Shown here piece by piece: positions 1 to 8,228 of a stretch of DNA of 64,000 nucleotides; the first letter of the stretch is position 1, and each line of letters begins with the position of its first letter. The DNA is from Tetragenococcus solitarius NBRC 100494. Its GTDB lineage: Bacteria > Bacillota > Bacilli > Lactobacillales > Enterococcaceae. Under the pieces are notes generated by a model, which saw only the letters and a list, made by a program, of their open reading frames with translations, had not been told where the DNA came from and did no database searches. The stretch lies in contig NZ_BCPY01000007.1 of assembly GCF_001544195.1 (NCBI RefSeq), forward strand, positions 1 through 64,000, given 5' to 3'. The position numbers were made by a program, and so were the translations under genes.

Positions 1-646
1 TTTTTAATACGATATCTTCTGTTGTAACAAAGTCTTGTATTTTGTCTTTTTGCTCATCACGTAATTGCGTTCCCATTCGAGCGCCTAAACCAATGGAACC
101 GTCTTTATTTAATTGATATTCTTTGCGTAGACGGGCGCCTTTTTTAATTAGCATCTCGTTACGTTTTTGCCAAATAACAGTGGCCTGACTACCAAAATCA
201 TTGACAAAAAATTCAATTTCACTGAGTGTCTGATTCCAGCGATGCTGAGTTTTAGTTGGTGTTTTTTTCTTCAAAGTAAAAGAAAAGCCAAATTTCTTTA
301 AAAGTAACAAAAGATCAGTTAAATAAACATCGAGAGTTGATTGTTGTCTCTGATTTTTCTGTGCACTGTTTTTTTGTGTTATTTCAGATAAACGCTTGAT
401 TAAATGTGAATTATCTAGATCTTTTGGAGGAATGACTTGGATAAAAACATCTGCTTTTGTCCGTATCTCTTTATTTAGATCCGAGTGTACGGCCTTGAAT
501 TGATTTCCTTTAAATAACAGATAAAAGCTGTCTTTATCATAAGTAAGTATCTCTGGTGAATAAAAGATATTTATTCGACTGTTATAATCAGTTAAAATGA
601 TCTCTGTTTTTTCGCTGCTTAGAGCAAGGCTTGCATGAATTGTCAT
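1..646 (-). CDS. Hypothetical protein, 3' part cut by window edge
   Basis: An open frame runs on the minus strand from ATG at 646 to the window edge, so only the first 215 residues are visible. The start follows a good GAGGAG ribosome binding site eight to ten bases upstream. The N-terminal half reads like an alternating strand/loop domain (MTIHASLALSSEKTEI, then FYLLFKGNQF). The second half is basic and helical, with GARLRKEY and GLGARMGT segments. There is no signal peptide or membrane segment. I do not recognise the family; a distant resemblance to DUF4357-type C-terminal domains crossed my mind but is not supported by a clear motif. Neighbours give no functional hint. Confidence 0.7.
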   Translation of the reverse strand, partial: MTIHASLALSSEKTEIILTDYNSRINIFYSPEILTYDKDSFYLLFKGNQFKAVHSDLNKEIRTKADVFIQVIPPKDLDNSHLIKRLSEITQKNSAQKNQRQQSTLDVYLTDLLLLLKKFGFSFTLKKKTPTKTQHRWNQTLSEIEFFVNDFGSQATVIWQKRNEMLIKKGARLRKEYQLNKDGSIGLGARMGTQLRDEQKDKIQDFVTTEDIVLK

Positions 647-713
647 TCTATTTCGCTCCTCTTTTGATATAAAAATATTGAAGTACATTAACTATAGTAA
701 AAAAGAGACTACA

Positions 714-1275
714 TTATTGGTAACTTCGGATTTCAGGACTTTTGTAATTTTGAATGAAGGACTCAATTTGCGATAAATCGTTGGAAAATAATATATTTGC
801 ACGTTCAGTATAAGTTAAAAAGCCGTAATTTACCATTGTATCATACATATTTTTAAGGGCTTCATAATAATTATTTTCATTATAAACGATACAAGGGTTT
901 TGGTTTTTGCCAATCCTTGACCAAGAAATTACTTCGGTAAGTACCCGGCCCACCTGGAAGTGCAATACAAGCATCGCCATAATCTAGCATTCTTTGTTTC
1001 CTTTCTGCCATTGAGTCCACTTCAATGATTTTAGTTAAATCTGGGTGAGCAAGTTCTCTTTCTTTAAGAAAAGTAGGAATAATTCCAATTACTTCCCCAT
1101 TTTTTTGTAAAACTGTATCTGCAAGTTTTCCCATCATACCTGCTTTTCCACCGCCATAAATCAAAGTATGATCGTGTGTAGTAATCCAATTTCCTAGTTT
1201 TACTGCTACTTGGCTGTACAACGGTAAATTTCCTTGTCTAGCGCCGCAATAAACTGTGATATTCAAGTTTTTCAC
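714..1275 (-). pseudogene. LOG-family nucleoside-5'-monophosphate phosphoribohydrolase, frameshifted
   Basis: LOG-family Rossmann proteins (TIGR00730) hydrolyse nucleoside 5'-monophosphates at the N-glycosidic bond. The upstream frame (1275 down to about 945) gives the N-terminal half with VYCGARQGN, LIYGGGKAGMMG and the start of the catalytic signature, ALPGGPGT. The reading then leaves the family. The rest of the protein (TEVISW, IGKNQNPC, then a GFLT and ILFS tail) continues in another frame down to 714. The LEEI residues expected after PGGPGT are missing, so the break looks like a deletion of about 11 nt at about 940. The start is GTG 1275 or, with better RBS spacing, TTG 1266. A sequencing error cannot be excluded, but the loss of conserved residues argues for a real deletion. 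Confidence 0.85.
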
Positions 1276-1504
1276 CTGATTCTTTTTGTATTTTTTGAAG
1301 ATTTAGAGTCCGTCTGTAAAAGGAACACTAAATTTTTTAAGCTCTAGTGTTGATTTGATAAGCTAGCTCTATTTTTTTCAACTAGTGTTTATCTACAATC
1401 CATTTTCTAGTTTTTCCAAAAATGAGCGTTCTTTTGTTATACTAACTCTAGTATATAATAAAAAATTTTTTTTCGGATAGAAAAAATCGTGTAGGAGTGT
1501 TTAT

Positions 1505-1819
1505 ATGGATATCAATAGTTATCAACAATGGATTAGCCAATTTTATAAGCAAAGGAATTGGTATGAATATCAACCATTTATTCGTGTGAATTTCCTTTCG
1601 GAAGAAGTTGGAGAAGTATGCCGAGCAATTCGCACTATTGAAATCGGACGCGATCGTCCAGATGAACGCAAGACAGATTATAACCAACAGCTTGAAAATT
1701 TAACAGAAGAATTGGGCGATGTACTTGATAATCTCTTCATCCTTGCAGATAAATATGATATTTCCCTAGAACAAATTATGAATTCTCACAAAGAAAAACT
1801 GCAGACAAGATACGAGTAA
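1505..1819 (+). CDS. MazG-like nucleotide pyrophosphohydrolase
   Basis: A 104-residue protein of the all-alpha NTP pyrophosphohydrolase (MazG-like) superfamily, which hydrolyses non-canonical or excess nucleoside triphosphates to the monophosphate. The metal-binding pattern is visible as FLSEEVGEVCRAIR (EExxE type, residues about 31-44) and, later, LTEELGDVLDNLFILAD (ExxD type, about 66-82). The length fits a single-domain MazG-like protein rather than the two-domain MazG. ATG 1505 follows AGGAGTG at good spacing. It is monocistronic as far as visible. The exact substrate cannot be read from the sequence. Confidence 0.85.
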   Translation: MDINSYQQWISQFYKQRNWYEYQPFIRVNFLSEEVGEVCRAIRTIEIGRDRPDERKTDYNQQLENLTEELGDVLDNLFILADKYDISLEQIMNSHKEKLQTRYE

Positions 1820-1968
1820 TGGGCACTTTTTTGCTAACTGAAAGGTATAGAGGAGATAATTATCTTTAGTCAAATCTTTGTTGTTACGGGACTTAGCTTT
1901 TTTATTTGCTGCTTTTTTAAGGAGCTAGTACACTGGAAAGTGTAGAATAATATAAGGAGGTTTTGTAT

Positions 1969-2778
1969 ATGAAAACAGTTACTTTAAATACAGGAATAAA
2001 GATGCCCATTGTCGGTAGTGGTACGAATACCTTTGGTAAAGTAAACCATGACTATATGGGTGAAATTAATGGAGATACGACAGAAATTCTTATGGCAATG
2101 GATGCGGGCTATCGTCATTTTGACACAGCAATTTCTTACCGTAATGAATCAGTAGTAGGAAAAGCAGTGCAAGAAAGTAACAAAAGTCGCAATGAACTTT
2201 TTCTCACGTCGAAAATCCCAGGAAAAGAAGAATATTATGTGAATGAAGATGCAGTCAAAAAAGGAATTGAGCAAAGTTTACAAGCCTTAAATACCGATTA
2301 TATTGACTTATATTTAATTCATCATCCATGGGATAATCTAGAACAAATATTATCTATGTGGCGTGTTTTGGAAAGCTATGTAGATAAAGGAGTATTAAAA
2401 GCAATTGGTGTGTCTAACTTTGATGAACAACAGCTTGGCTATCTTATTGAAAATGGACGGATTAAACCAGCTGTAAATCAAGTAGAGTCTCACCCTGGAA
2501 ATTGGAATGACGCAATCATTGATTACTCCTTAGAACATCATGTTGTCCCTGAAGCTTGGGGTCCTTTAACTAGGGTCAGCGAGCAAGCCAAAGAAGAATT
2601 AGAAAGAATTGGAAAGAAATATGGGAAAACTTGGGCGCAAGTGATCTTGCGTTACCAAATTGAACGTGGTGTAGCGGTAATTCCTAAATCACATAATCAA
2701 AAACGACAAGAGCAAAATTTAGAAATTTTTGATTTTGAACTTTCAGATGAAGATAAACACAAGATCAGTGAACAGTAA
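1969..2778 (+). CDS. Aldo/keto reductase
   Basis: A soluble NADPH-dependent aldo/keto reductase, 269 residues, similar in length to 2,5-diketo-gluconate reductase-type enzymes. The tetrad is visible: Asp and Tyr in FDTAISYRNE, Lys in LTSKIPG and His in YLIHHPWD. The C-terminal cofactor region has the usual VIPKSHNQ motif. The start was chosen at ATG 1969 because TAAGGAGG ends eight bases upstream; an in-frame TTG at 1963 lies too close to that RBS. A terminator follows at once, so it is probably transcribed alone. The physiological substrate is unknown. Confidence 0.9.
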   Translation: MKTVTLNTGIKMPIVGSGTNTFGKVNHDYMGEINGDTTEILMAMDAGYRHFDTAISYRNESVVGKAVQESNKSRNELFLTSKIPGKEEYYVNEDAVKKGIEQSLQALNTDYIDLYLIHHPWDNLEQILSMWRVLESYVDKGVLKAIGVSNFDEQQLGYLIENGRIKPAVNQVESHPGNWNDAIIDYSLEHHVVPEAWGPLTRVSEQAKEELERIGKKYGKTWAQVILRYQIERGVAVIPKSHNQKRQEQNLEIFDFELSDEDKHKISEQ

Positions 2779-2794
2779 CATTTTTTAAGCTAGC

Positions 2795-2826
2795 AGACTA
2801 GAGCATTTTTGTTCTAGTCTTTTTTT
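2795..2826 (+). terminator. Intrinsic terminator after aldo/keto reductase
   Basis: AGACTAGA pairs with TTCTAGTCT around a short T-rich loop and is followed by seven T residues. Confidence 0.85.
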
Positions 2827-2892
2827 GAGAACATTTGCAACCATGTATCTTTTCCGCTACTATGAAAAGAGTTGGAAAATTGGAGGTAAATG

Positions 2893-3729
2893 ATGACAAT
2901 TAAAGCAATTGCAATGGATATGGATGGAACATTACTTAATGAAGAAAAGATAATTACTGAAAAGACGAAAGAAGCCCTAATCAAAGCACAAAAACGAGGG
3001 ATTAAAATAATTTTAGCCTCAGGTCGACCTACACCAGGCTTGTTTAAATATGCAGAAGAACTGGCGATGGAAAAATACGACGGCGTGGGCCTATCGTTTA
3101 ATGGTGCTCATGTGCTTGATTATCAAACAAATGAAGTATTGTTTGAACAAGCATTGCCATTAGAAGTTTCACAGGCGATTCTAGAACATTTGAAGAATTT
3201 TGCTGTCAAACCAATGGTTTGCCATCAAAATTATATGTATGTCAATAATGTTTACGATAATGAGATACAACTAGGAAATGAAAAAATGAATATTATAGAA
3301 TATGAAGCAAGAGCAGGTGGTTATAAGCTTTGCGAAGTTAACGATCTAGCTAGCTTTTGTGATTTTCCTTTGTACAAAATTTTAGTAGCAGCTGATCCGG
3401 ATTACCTAAATAGACATTATAAAGAAATGATGGAACCTTTTAGCGGACAAGTAAGCGCCCTTTTTTCTGCACCCTTTTATTTTGAATTTACTGATGTTGG
3501 CATTACAAAAGCTAAAGGTCTAACTGCAACTTTGTCTAGATTAGGAATAAAACCAGAAGAACTACTAGCTTTTGGTGACGGACAAAATGATCAAGCGATG
3601 ATTGAATATGCTGGTAGGGGAGTTGCAATGGCAAATGGAACAGAAGAACTAAAACAAGTAGCTGACGAAATAACGTTAAGTAATAACCAGGATGGGATTG
3701 CTTTTACGTTAGAAAAGTATCTTGCTTGA
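2893..3729 (+). CDS. HAD-superfamily Cof-type phosphatase
   Basis: A Cof/YidA-type HAD IIB phosphatase acting on small phosphorylated metabolites such as sugar phosphates or FMN. The nucleophile motif is MDMDGTLL near the N terminus, motif II lies in ILASGRPT, and the C-terminal GDGQNDQAMIEYAG carries the acidic metal ligands. The family's usual length is about 270 residues. Two adjacent ATGs exist at 2890 and 2893; the second is six bases from GGAGG and is preferred. The last codons (CTT GCT TGA) form the left arm of a long inverted repeat that fills the downstream gap. Confidence 0.88.
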   Translation: MTIKAIAMDMDGTLLNEEKIITEKTKEALIKAQKRGIKIILASGRPTPGLFKYAEELAMEKYDGVGLSFNGAHVLDYQTNEVLFEQALPLEVSQAILEHLKNFAVKPMVCHQNYMYVNNVYDNEIQLGNEKMNIIEYEARAGGYKLCEVNDLASFCDFPLYKILVAADPDYLNRHYKEMMEPFSGQVSALFSAPFYFEFTDVGITKAKGLTATLSRLGIKPEELLAFGDGQNDQAMIEYAGRGVAMANGTEELKQVADEITLSNNQDGIAFTLEKYLA

Positions 3730-3907
3730 AATAAAGTGACTATGATATAAATGTAAATAAGACAAATTAACCGAACTATATAAAATAAGGGCTGCTGATA
3801 TTATGCAGCTGCGTTTGTGACCTGTTGCAGCACAAGTAATGCTTTTCGTGCGAGAAGTAGTCACAGGAGCTATTTTTTATAGTTCGGTTACTTTATTATC
3901 AAGCAGG
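3721..3907. repeat. Nested palindromic intergenic repeat, copy 1
   Basis: The outer arms are CTTGCTTGAAATAAAGTGAC (3721-3740) and an imperfect complement ending in TCAAGCAGG (about 3887-3907). The inner arms AACCGAACTATA (from 3769) and TATAGTTCGGTT (to 3889) extend to a stem of about 19 bp. The core holds GCTGC/GCAGC and GTGAC/GTCAC sub-hairpins. A related element lies at 6324-6472, sharing the CCGAACTATA arms and an internal AGGAGC core. It could be a MITE-like or EFAR-type enterococcal repeat, and when transcribed it could also end HAD mRNA. Confidence 0.75.
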
Positions 3908-3969
3908 CTTGAGTTACTATCTTTTCGTTTACTGCTAAGGTCATGATAATTAAATAAGGAGTTGAAACA

Positions 3970-4719
3970 ATGATTGAGTTCAAAGGTGTAAGTAAAAATT
4001 ATGGGACAACAAGAGCGTTGGATAATTTGAACCTAACAATAAAAGAAGGGGAAATTTTCGGTTTTCTCGGACACAATGGGGCTGGAAAATCCACCACGAT
4101 TAAAAGCCTTGTCAGTATTATTAATCCCACGTCAGGAGAAATTATCGTTGATCAACAAGAATTAACAAAGTATCGTTTGCAAATAAAAGAAAAAATTGGA
4201 TATGTTCCAGATAATCCGGATTTATTTTTACAATTAACTGCTGCTGAATATTGGGATTTAATGGCAGCGGCTTTTCCTTTAGATGAAGAAGAAAAAGAAA
4301 ATCGTTTAAAAAAATTAATGGAACTTTTTGATATGAGCAAACATCAAGATGAAACGATTGCTAGTTTTTCCCATGGGATGCGGCAAAAAACGATCATTAT
4401 TGGTACTTTATTGCCCAATCCAGCTATTTGGGTTTTAGATGAACCCATTCAAGGGTTGGATCCACAAGCGTCTTATGATTTGAAACAAATGATGCGAGAA
4501 CACGCAAATGAAGGCAAGACAGTGATATTTTCGACTCACGATCTGGCAACAGCCCAACAGTTGTGTGATGAGTTAGCGATTCTTAAAAAAGGGCAGTTGA
4601 TTTACAACGGAACTGTCAGCGATTTATTAGCACAGGCTCCTAACGAATCACTTGAAACTGTTTATTTAAAATTAACGGGCAAAGCAAGTGATACAGAAAT
4701 GGAGGGAGACGATGTCTAA
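3970..4719 (+). CDS. ABC-2 exporter, ATP-binding protein
   Basis: A cytoplasmic ATPase of an ABC-2 type exporter, 249 residues. The Walker A is GHNGAGKST, the Q-loop/D-loop region reads GYVPDNPD, the signature is an unusual FSHGMRQK in place of LSGGQ, the Walker B is WVLDEP and the switch His is in FSTHD. ATG 3970 follows AAGGAGTTG. The stop codon overlaps the start of the permease gene at 4712, so the two are translationally coupled. The transported substrate is not evident; the class exports drugs, peptides or lipids, or acts in envelope homeostasis. Confidence 0.9.
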   Translation: MIEFKGVSKNYGTTRALDNLNLTIKEGEIFGFLGHNGAGKSTTIKSLVSIINPTSGEIIVDQQELTKYRLQIKEKIGYVPDNPDLFLQLTAAEYWDLMAAAFPLDEEEKENRLKKLMELFDMSKHQDETIASFSHGMRQKTIIIGTLLPNPAIWVLDEPIQGLDPQASYDLKQMMREHANEGKTVIFSTHDLATAQQLCDELAILKKGQLIYNGTVSDLLAQAPNESLETVYLKLTGKASDTEMEGDDV

Positions 4720-6295
4720 AAAGCGCTTAACAGCCTTGCTTAAAGTGAATTTGCTCTATGCCAATCCGCAACAAACTACAAAGACCAGAAAAAAAGGTAA
4801 GAACGGGAATGCATTGGTACGCTCGTTAGCTATGCAATATTTAGGCTCTGGTTTGCTTTTCTTGATGGTTTATGGCTTTACTATGTTTAGCCTTGATTTC
4901 AGTCAATTGCCAGGATACTTTACTTACTATATCGCACTTTTTAGTATTATTGCCTTTTCGCAGGGGATTTCTTCTATTTATAATGTTTTCTTTGAAAGCC
5001 AAGATCTCCCTCATTTTTTGCCATTGCCTTTTCGGCAAAGTGAACTTTTTTTAGCTAAAATTGCAGTGGTTACGTTCACAATTGTCCCATTTGTATTACC
5101 AGTTTTTGTCTTATTTATTTTAACGAGCATACGAGTCAGTATGTTTATTATTTGGGCGATTTTGCTTGCTTTTGGCCTCTTTTTATTATTCTTAGGAATT
5201 ATTTTTAGTATATGTAGTTTTATTGTCTTTGGTTTAACAAAAACTAAGCTTTTTAAACAGCACAAACAATTAATGACCAGTTTATTGTTGATCGTTTCTA
5301 CGGTAGTTGCAGTTTTAGGAATTTTAATCATGAGCTGGCAAATGCCAGAAACAGGAGCGACGTTTACCGATCGCCCTGTCATTAGTTTTTTACTCCCCTT
5401 TTTTTATATAGCTTCACAGCCACTAACAGCTAAAGGGTTACTGGGTTTGTTTGGTTTGCTGGTTTTCTTAAACGTTCTGGTTTTTGTATTTAGTCGGTTA
5501 TTGTTACCAAAACTATATGACCAGTTGATCATCTCGTCTTCTAACAATGAGACAACAAAGAGGCAGCATAAGACAAACCAAAATTTGCGGCAACTTTTAC
5601 TTCGTTATAATATTCAATTAATTCGTAACCCATCTTTTTTGATGCAAGTATTTACAAATTCCATTTTGATGCCGCTAATTTTTACCATTACCTTTGCTTT
5701 TAATGGGCAAGTGGATCTACGTTTAGTTGGTTTACAGTTTTTTGGCGTAACATTTCTAGGAGGTGTTGCTCTTTCTACCCTTATGACTAACCAGACTTCT
5801 TTTGTAGCCAATATTATCTCTTTAGATAAAGAAAATTTTTCTTTTATAAAGTCTTTGCCGTTGTCGTTGAAGAGGTATTTACAAGAAAAATTTCGTTTTG
5901 CCTGCCTACTGCAACTTGCTTTAACTAGTAGCGTTATAGTGATTATAGCTTTGGTATTTCATATGCCGTTCATTCCATTGATTAGCACTCTTAGCGGAGG
6001 TATTGTTGGAACTTATCTTATTAGCTTACGTTACTTTAGCCGGGATTATCGTTTGCTGTTATTAGATTGGACGGAAATTAACCAGCTATTTTCTCGAGGT
6101 GCTGGTAATGTAGGTTTAGTAAGCACGATGATAGCTACCGTTTTTTTAAGTGCCATTGTATTGTTCGTATATAGCCTTGCTGTCATTTTATTATCTTCAT
6201 TAGGGGTGAACCTTGCAGTGGGAGCTTTGTTTATTGTAGGAAGTTTTCTTTGGTACCGTCATTACCAAAAAAAATTTTGGCAAAAGTTAGTATAG
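4712..6295 (+). CDS. ABC-2 exporter, membrane permease
   Basis: A 527-residue integral membrane protein with roughly a dozen hydrophobic segments in two blocks separated by a hydrophilic stretch (NNETTKRQHKTNQN, about residue 280). This suggests two six-helix halves in one chain. The start is ATG 4712, inside the last codons of the ATPase gene and preceded by GGAGGGAG; an upstream in-frame ATG at 4688 lies inside the ATPase gene without an RBS. With the preceding ATPase it forms a two-gene exporter operon bounded on both sides by the CCGAACTATA repeats. The substrate is unknown. Confidence 0.88.
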   Translation: MSKKRLTALLKVNLLYANPQQTTKTRKKGKNGNALVRSLAMQYLGSGLLFLMVYGFTMFSLDFSQLPGYFTYYIALFSIIAFSQGISSIYNVFFESQDLPHFLPLPFRQSELFLAKIAVVTFTIVPFVLPVFVLFILTSIRVSMFIIWAILLAFGLFLLFLGIIFSICSFIVFGLTKTKLFKQHKQLMTSLLLIVSTVVAVLGILIMSWQMPETGATFTDRPVISFLLPFFYIASQPLTAKGLLGLFGLLVFLNVLVFVFSRLLLPKLYDQLIISSSNNETTKRQHKTNQNLRQLLLRYNIQLIRNPSFLMQVFTNSILMPLIFTITFAFNGQVDLRLVGLQFFGVTFLGGVALSTLMTNQTSFVANIISLDKENFSFIKSLPLSLKRYLQEKFRFACLLQLALTSSVIVIIALVFHMPFIPLISTLSGGIVGTYLISLRYFSRDYRLLLLDWTEINQLFSRGAGNVGLVSTMIATVFLSAIVLFVYSLAVILLSSLGVNLAVGALFIVGSFLWYRHYQKKFWQKLV

Positions 6296-6323
6296 ACTTT
6301 CTTTTTTAAGGTTTGTAATAAGG

Positions 6324-6472
6324 GGCTGTGTTATAAGTAAAGACAAGGCAAAATATCCGAACTATATTTGATAAGATTCTCTAATTGTCGTGAATTTGCG
6401 ACGAGTAATCGCAGGAGCGATCTCTCCTATAGTTCGGATACTTTATGATTAAAGGAACTTATGTCACAGCTT
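6324..6472. repeat. Nested palindromic intergenic repeat, copy 2
   Basis: The inner arms TATCCGAACTATA (6354-6366) and TATAGTTCGGATA (6428-6440) are perfectly complementary. The outer arms GGCTGTGTTATAAGT (from 6324) and ACTTATGTCACAGCTT (6457-6472) pair imperfectly. The core carries GTCG/CGAC and ATCGC/GCGAT mini-hairpins around AGGA. It shares arms, GACAA flank and the AGGAGC core with copy 1 upstream of the same operon, in the same orientation. Confidence 0.75.
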
Positions 6473-6531
6473 CAAGATAAACACTTTTTCAATCATTGAT
6501 AGGTAAGCAATCATTTATCAGTAGTTAAATG

Positions 6532-6640
6532 AAAAACACCAAGCAAGGTTAGATTAAGCTTTATAGCAACCTCAAAAAATTAGATCTAAAGTCTAATAGT
6601 AATATCTGGAGGCCAGCTTACTTACCCACTTGGTGTTTTT
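6532..6640. terminator. Bidirectional terminator-like element with three-hairpin core
   Basis: The closing stem AAAAACACCAAG (6532-6543) pairs with CTTGGTGTTTTT (6629-6640), with T-runs on both strands. It lies between convergent genes, the permease (+) and uspA (-). The roughly 85-nt interior folds into three further hairpins: AGGTT/AACCT (6546-6572), ATTAGA/TCTAAT (6579-6597) and AGTAA-CTGG/CCAG-TTACT (6598-6622). A plain terminator does not need this core. It is not a tRNA: there is no T-loop consensus and no acceptor geometry. Confidence 0.55.
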
Positions 6641-6642
6641 TA

Positions 6643-7116
6643 TTAGTTTTTTTCGATATTCGGTTTTTTATTTTCAGTGTCAGTACGGACAATCAAAACA
6701 TCGCATGAAGCATTACGTGTGACATACTCAGATACTGAACCAATAAATAAACGTTCAACTGCGTTTAGTCCCGTTGCTCCTAAAACGACAAGATCTACTT
6801 TTTTATCCTGTGGAATTTGTTTAGCAATAATCAACTTAGGAGAACCGTATTCAATGGTAGTTTCCACTTTTTCAACGCCATTACTTTCAGCTTCTTTTTT
6901 ATAATCAGCCAATGATTGCTTAGCCAAATCAGTCGCTTGTTCTGCTAACATCGAATCAAAAGAATTTACATCTTGAAATGCCCTTGTGTCAATCACGTGA
7001 ACCAACAACAAGTTTGCGTCATTACGTTTAGCAATGCTCACTGCTTTTTGAAATGCCAGTTCAGCTTCACTAGAACCATCCACGGCTACCAGGATTTGTT
7101 GATATTGTTGTAACAT
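6643..7116 (-). CDS. Universal stress protein, UspA family
   Basis: A cytoplasmic universal stress protein of about 157 residues. It starts MLQQYQQILVAVDGSSEAE, the usual first strand with the ATP-contacting Asp, and ends with the nucleotide-binding pattern VVLGATGLNAVERLFIGSVS followed by CDVLIVR. This G2xG9xGS arrangement is typical of ATP-binding UspA proteins. The start is ATG 7116, although GTG 7119 has tighter spacing to the AAGGAAGG RBS. It is monocistronic, and convergent with the exporter operon. The role is stress survival by family; no specific partner is visible. Confidence 0.9.
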   Translation of the reverse strand: MLQQYQQILVAVDGSSEAELAFQKAVSIAKRNDANLLLVHVIDTRAFQDVNSFDSMLAEQATDLAKQSLADYKKEAESNGVEKVETTIEYGSPKLIIAKQIPQDKKVDLVVLGATGLNAVERLFIGSVSEYVTRNASCDVLIVRTDTENKKPNIEKN

Positions 7117-7188
7117 CACATCACGACCTTCCTTTTATTTCTAATTCTATTGTACCGTTTTTTATTAAAAAAAGAAAAATTATTTTAC

Positions 7189-7464
7189 TTATGACATCTT
7201 CTTAGCCAATAAAAAGCTAAAAATTCCTGAAATTACTAACATTATGCATAAAAAGACGACCGCCCATTCTAGTTGATTGAATAAACCGACAAATAGACAT
7301 AAAATACTTAAAATAATAAAAATTACACCAAAAACAGATAAAAAAGTTTTATTTTGTCTATTTTCTTTAATTAAAGAAAAAAAGACAGCTTGTTTTACAC
7401 TTAACGTCATTCCCATAAGGAATAAAACGATGGCCATAATGGACAGTAATAGAATAATCATCAA
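7189..7464 (-). CDS. Small membrane protein, unknown function
   Basis: A 91-residue protein of three predicted transmembrane helices: residues about 1-20, 38-60 and 66-87. A basic loop, KENRQNK, lies between the first two. ATG 7464 is preceded by AAAGGAGC at good spacing, which supports it as a real gene despite its size. No recognisable domain. It lies upstream of uspA on the same strand (70-nt gap), so it may be co-transcribed with the stress protein gene; that is inference. Confidence 0.7.
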   Translation of the reverse strand: MMIILLLSIMAIVLFLMGMTLSVKQAVFFSLIKENRQNKTFLSVFGVIFIILSILCLFVGLFNQLEWAVVFLCIMLVISGIFSFLLAKKMS

Positions 7465-7719
7465 ATGCTCCTTTAGCTTAGATGTAATTAAATTATAAGG
7501 GAAGAAGAAGTAAAGGGCAACTTAGGAAGGACAGTATTTAAATTGTTTTTTTGTAAAAAATAATTCTTTTTATTCTTTTTTTATAATATAATATTTATAG
7601 AATGTAATGCAGTCTTATTGGCATACTATTTTTTCTTCAATTGATTTTTCGTAAAAAATCGTCTCTTATTTTCGCTTAGTTAAAGCGTTGTCCATTTGAA
7701 AAATTAAAGGAGGTCATGG

Positions 7720-8154
7720 ATGAAGCGATTTGATAGTTTTGAAAAAATTGTTAGTTTAGTGGTTGATATTATGTTGGCTATATTAGTCATTGTGGTTTTG
7801 ATTGCAATGGCAACAGCTATCTATGATATTTTTAGCCATGTGTTGGTGATGTCTTCAATGAGTGAACTCTATTATGTTATTGAAGAAATAGCTACTTGGT
7901 TTATTTTGTTAGAAGTGTTTTTAATGTTATTACGTTATGTAAAAGAAGGCCATCACGTGCCAGTTCGTTATCTTATCTTAATTGGAATTACCGCTGTCTC
8001 ACGTAAGCTTTTGTTAGAACATGGCGGCGGCTTAGATGCTTTAATGCTAGCTTTTGCCATCTTAATCCTCGTCGTTGATTTACTTCTTTTAGAAAGAGTA
8101 CGAGCTTTTCACACGCATAAAGGCTCCACTGACAACGAGCATAACGGCTTTTAA
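7720..8154 (+). CDS. psiE: PsiE-family membrane protein
   Basis: A 144-residue protein with four hydrophobic helices, matching the phosphate-starvation-inducible PsiE family. Family features visible are the charged N terminus MKRFDSFEKIV, a central ATWFILLEVFLMLLRYVKEG segment and the histidine-containing loop HHVPVRYLILIGITAVSRK. ATG 7720 follows AAAGGAGGTC. The family's molecular role is not established. A 255-nt AT-rich stretch upstream contains overlapping TATAAT-like boxes (about 7581-7592) and a GATTTTT/AAAAATC hairpin, and a strong terminator follows. Confidence 0.85.
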   Translation: MKRFDSFEKIVSLVVDIMLAILVIVVLIAMATAIYDIFSHVLVMSSMSELYYVIEEIATWFILLEVFLMLLRYVKEGHHVPVRYLILIGITAVSRKLLLEHGGGLDALMLAFAILILVVDLLLLERVRAFHTHKGSTDNEHNGF

Positions 8155-8183
8155 ATGTAAAAAAATAGTGAGTAACAAAAAAT

Positions 8184-8215
8184 CCCTTATCAAAAAATGA
8201 TAAGGGGTTTGTTTT
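8184..8215 (+). terminator. Intrinsic terminator after psiE
   Basis: CCCTTATCA pairs with TGATAAGGG around AAAAA, followed by TTTGTTTT. Confidence 0.9.
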
Positions 8216-8228
8216 AAAAAAAAGGGTA

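Noticed and set aside
6532-6640. tRNA-like cloverleaf
   Set aside because: No GTTCRA T-loop, no 7-bp acceptor with 3' extension, and arm lengths do not fit.
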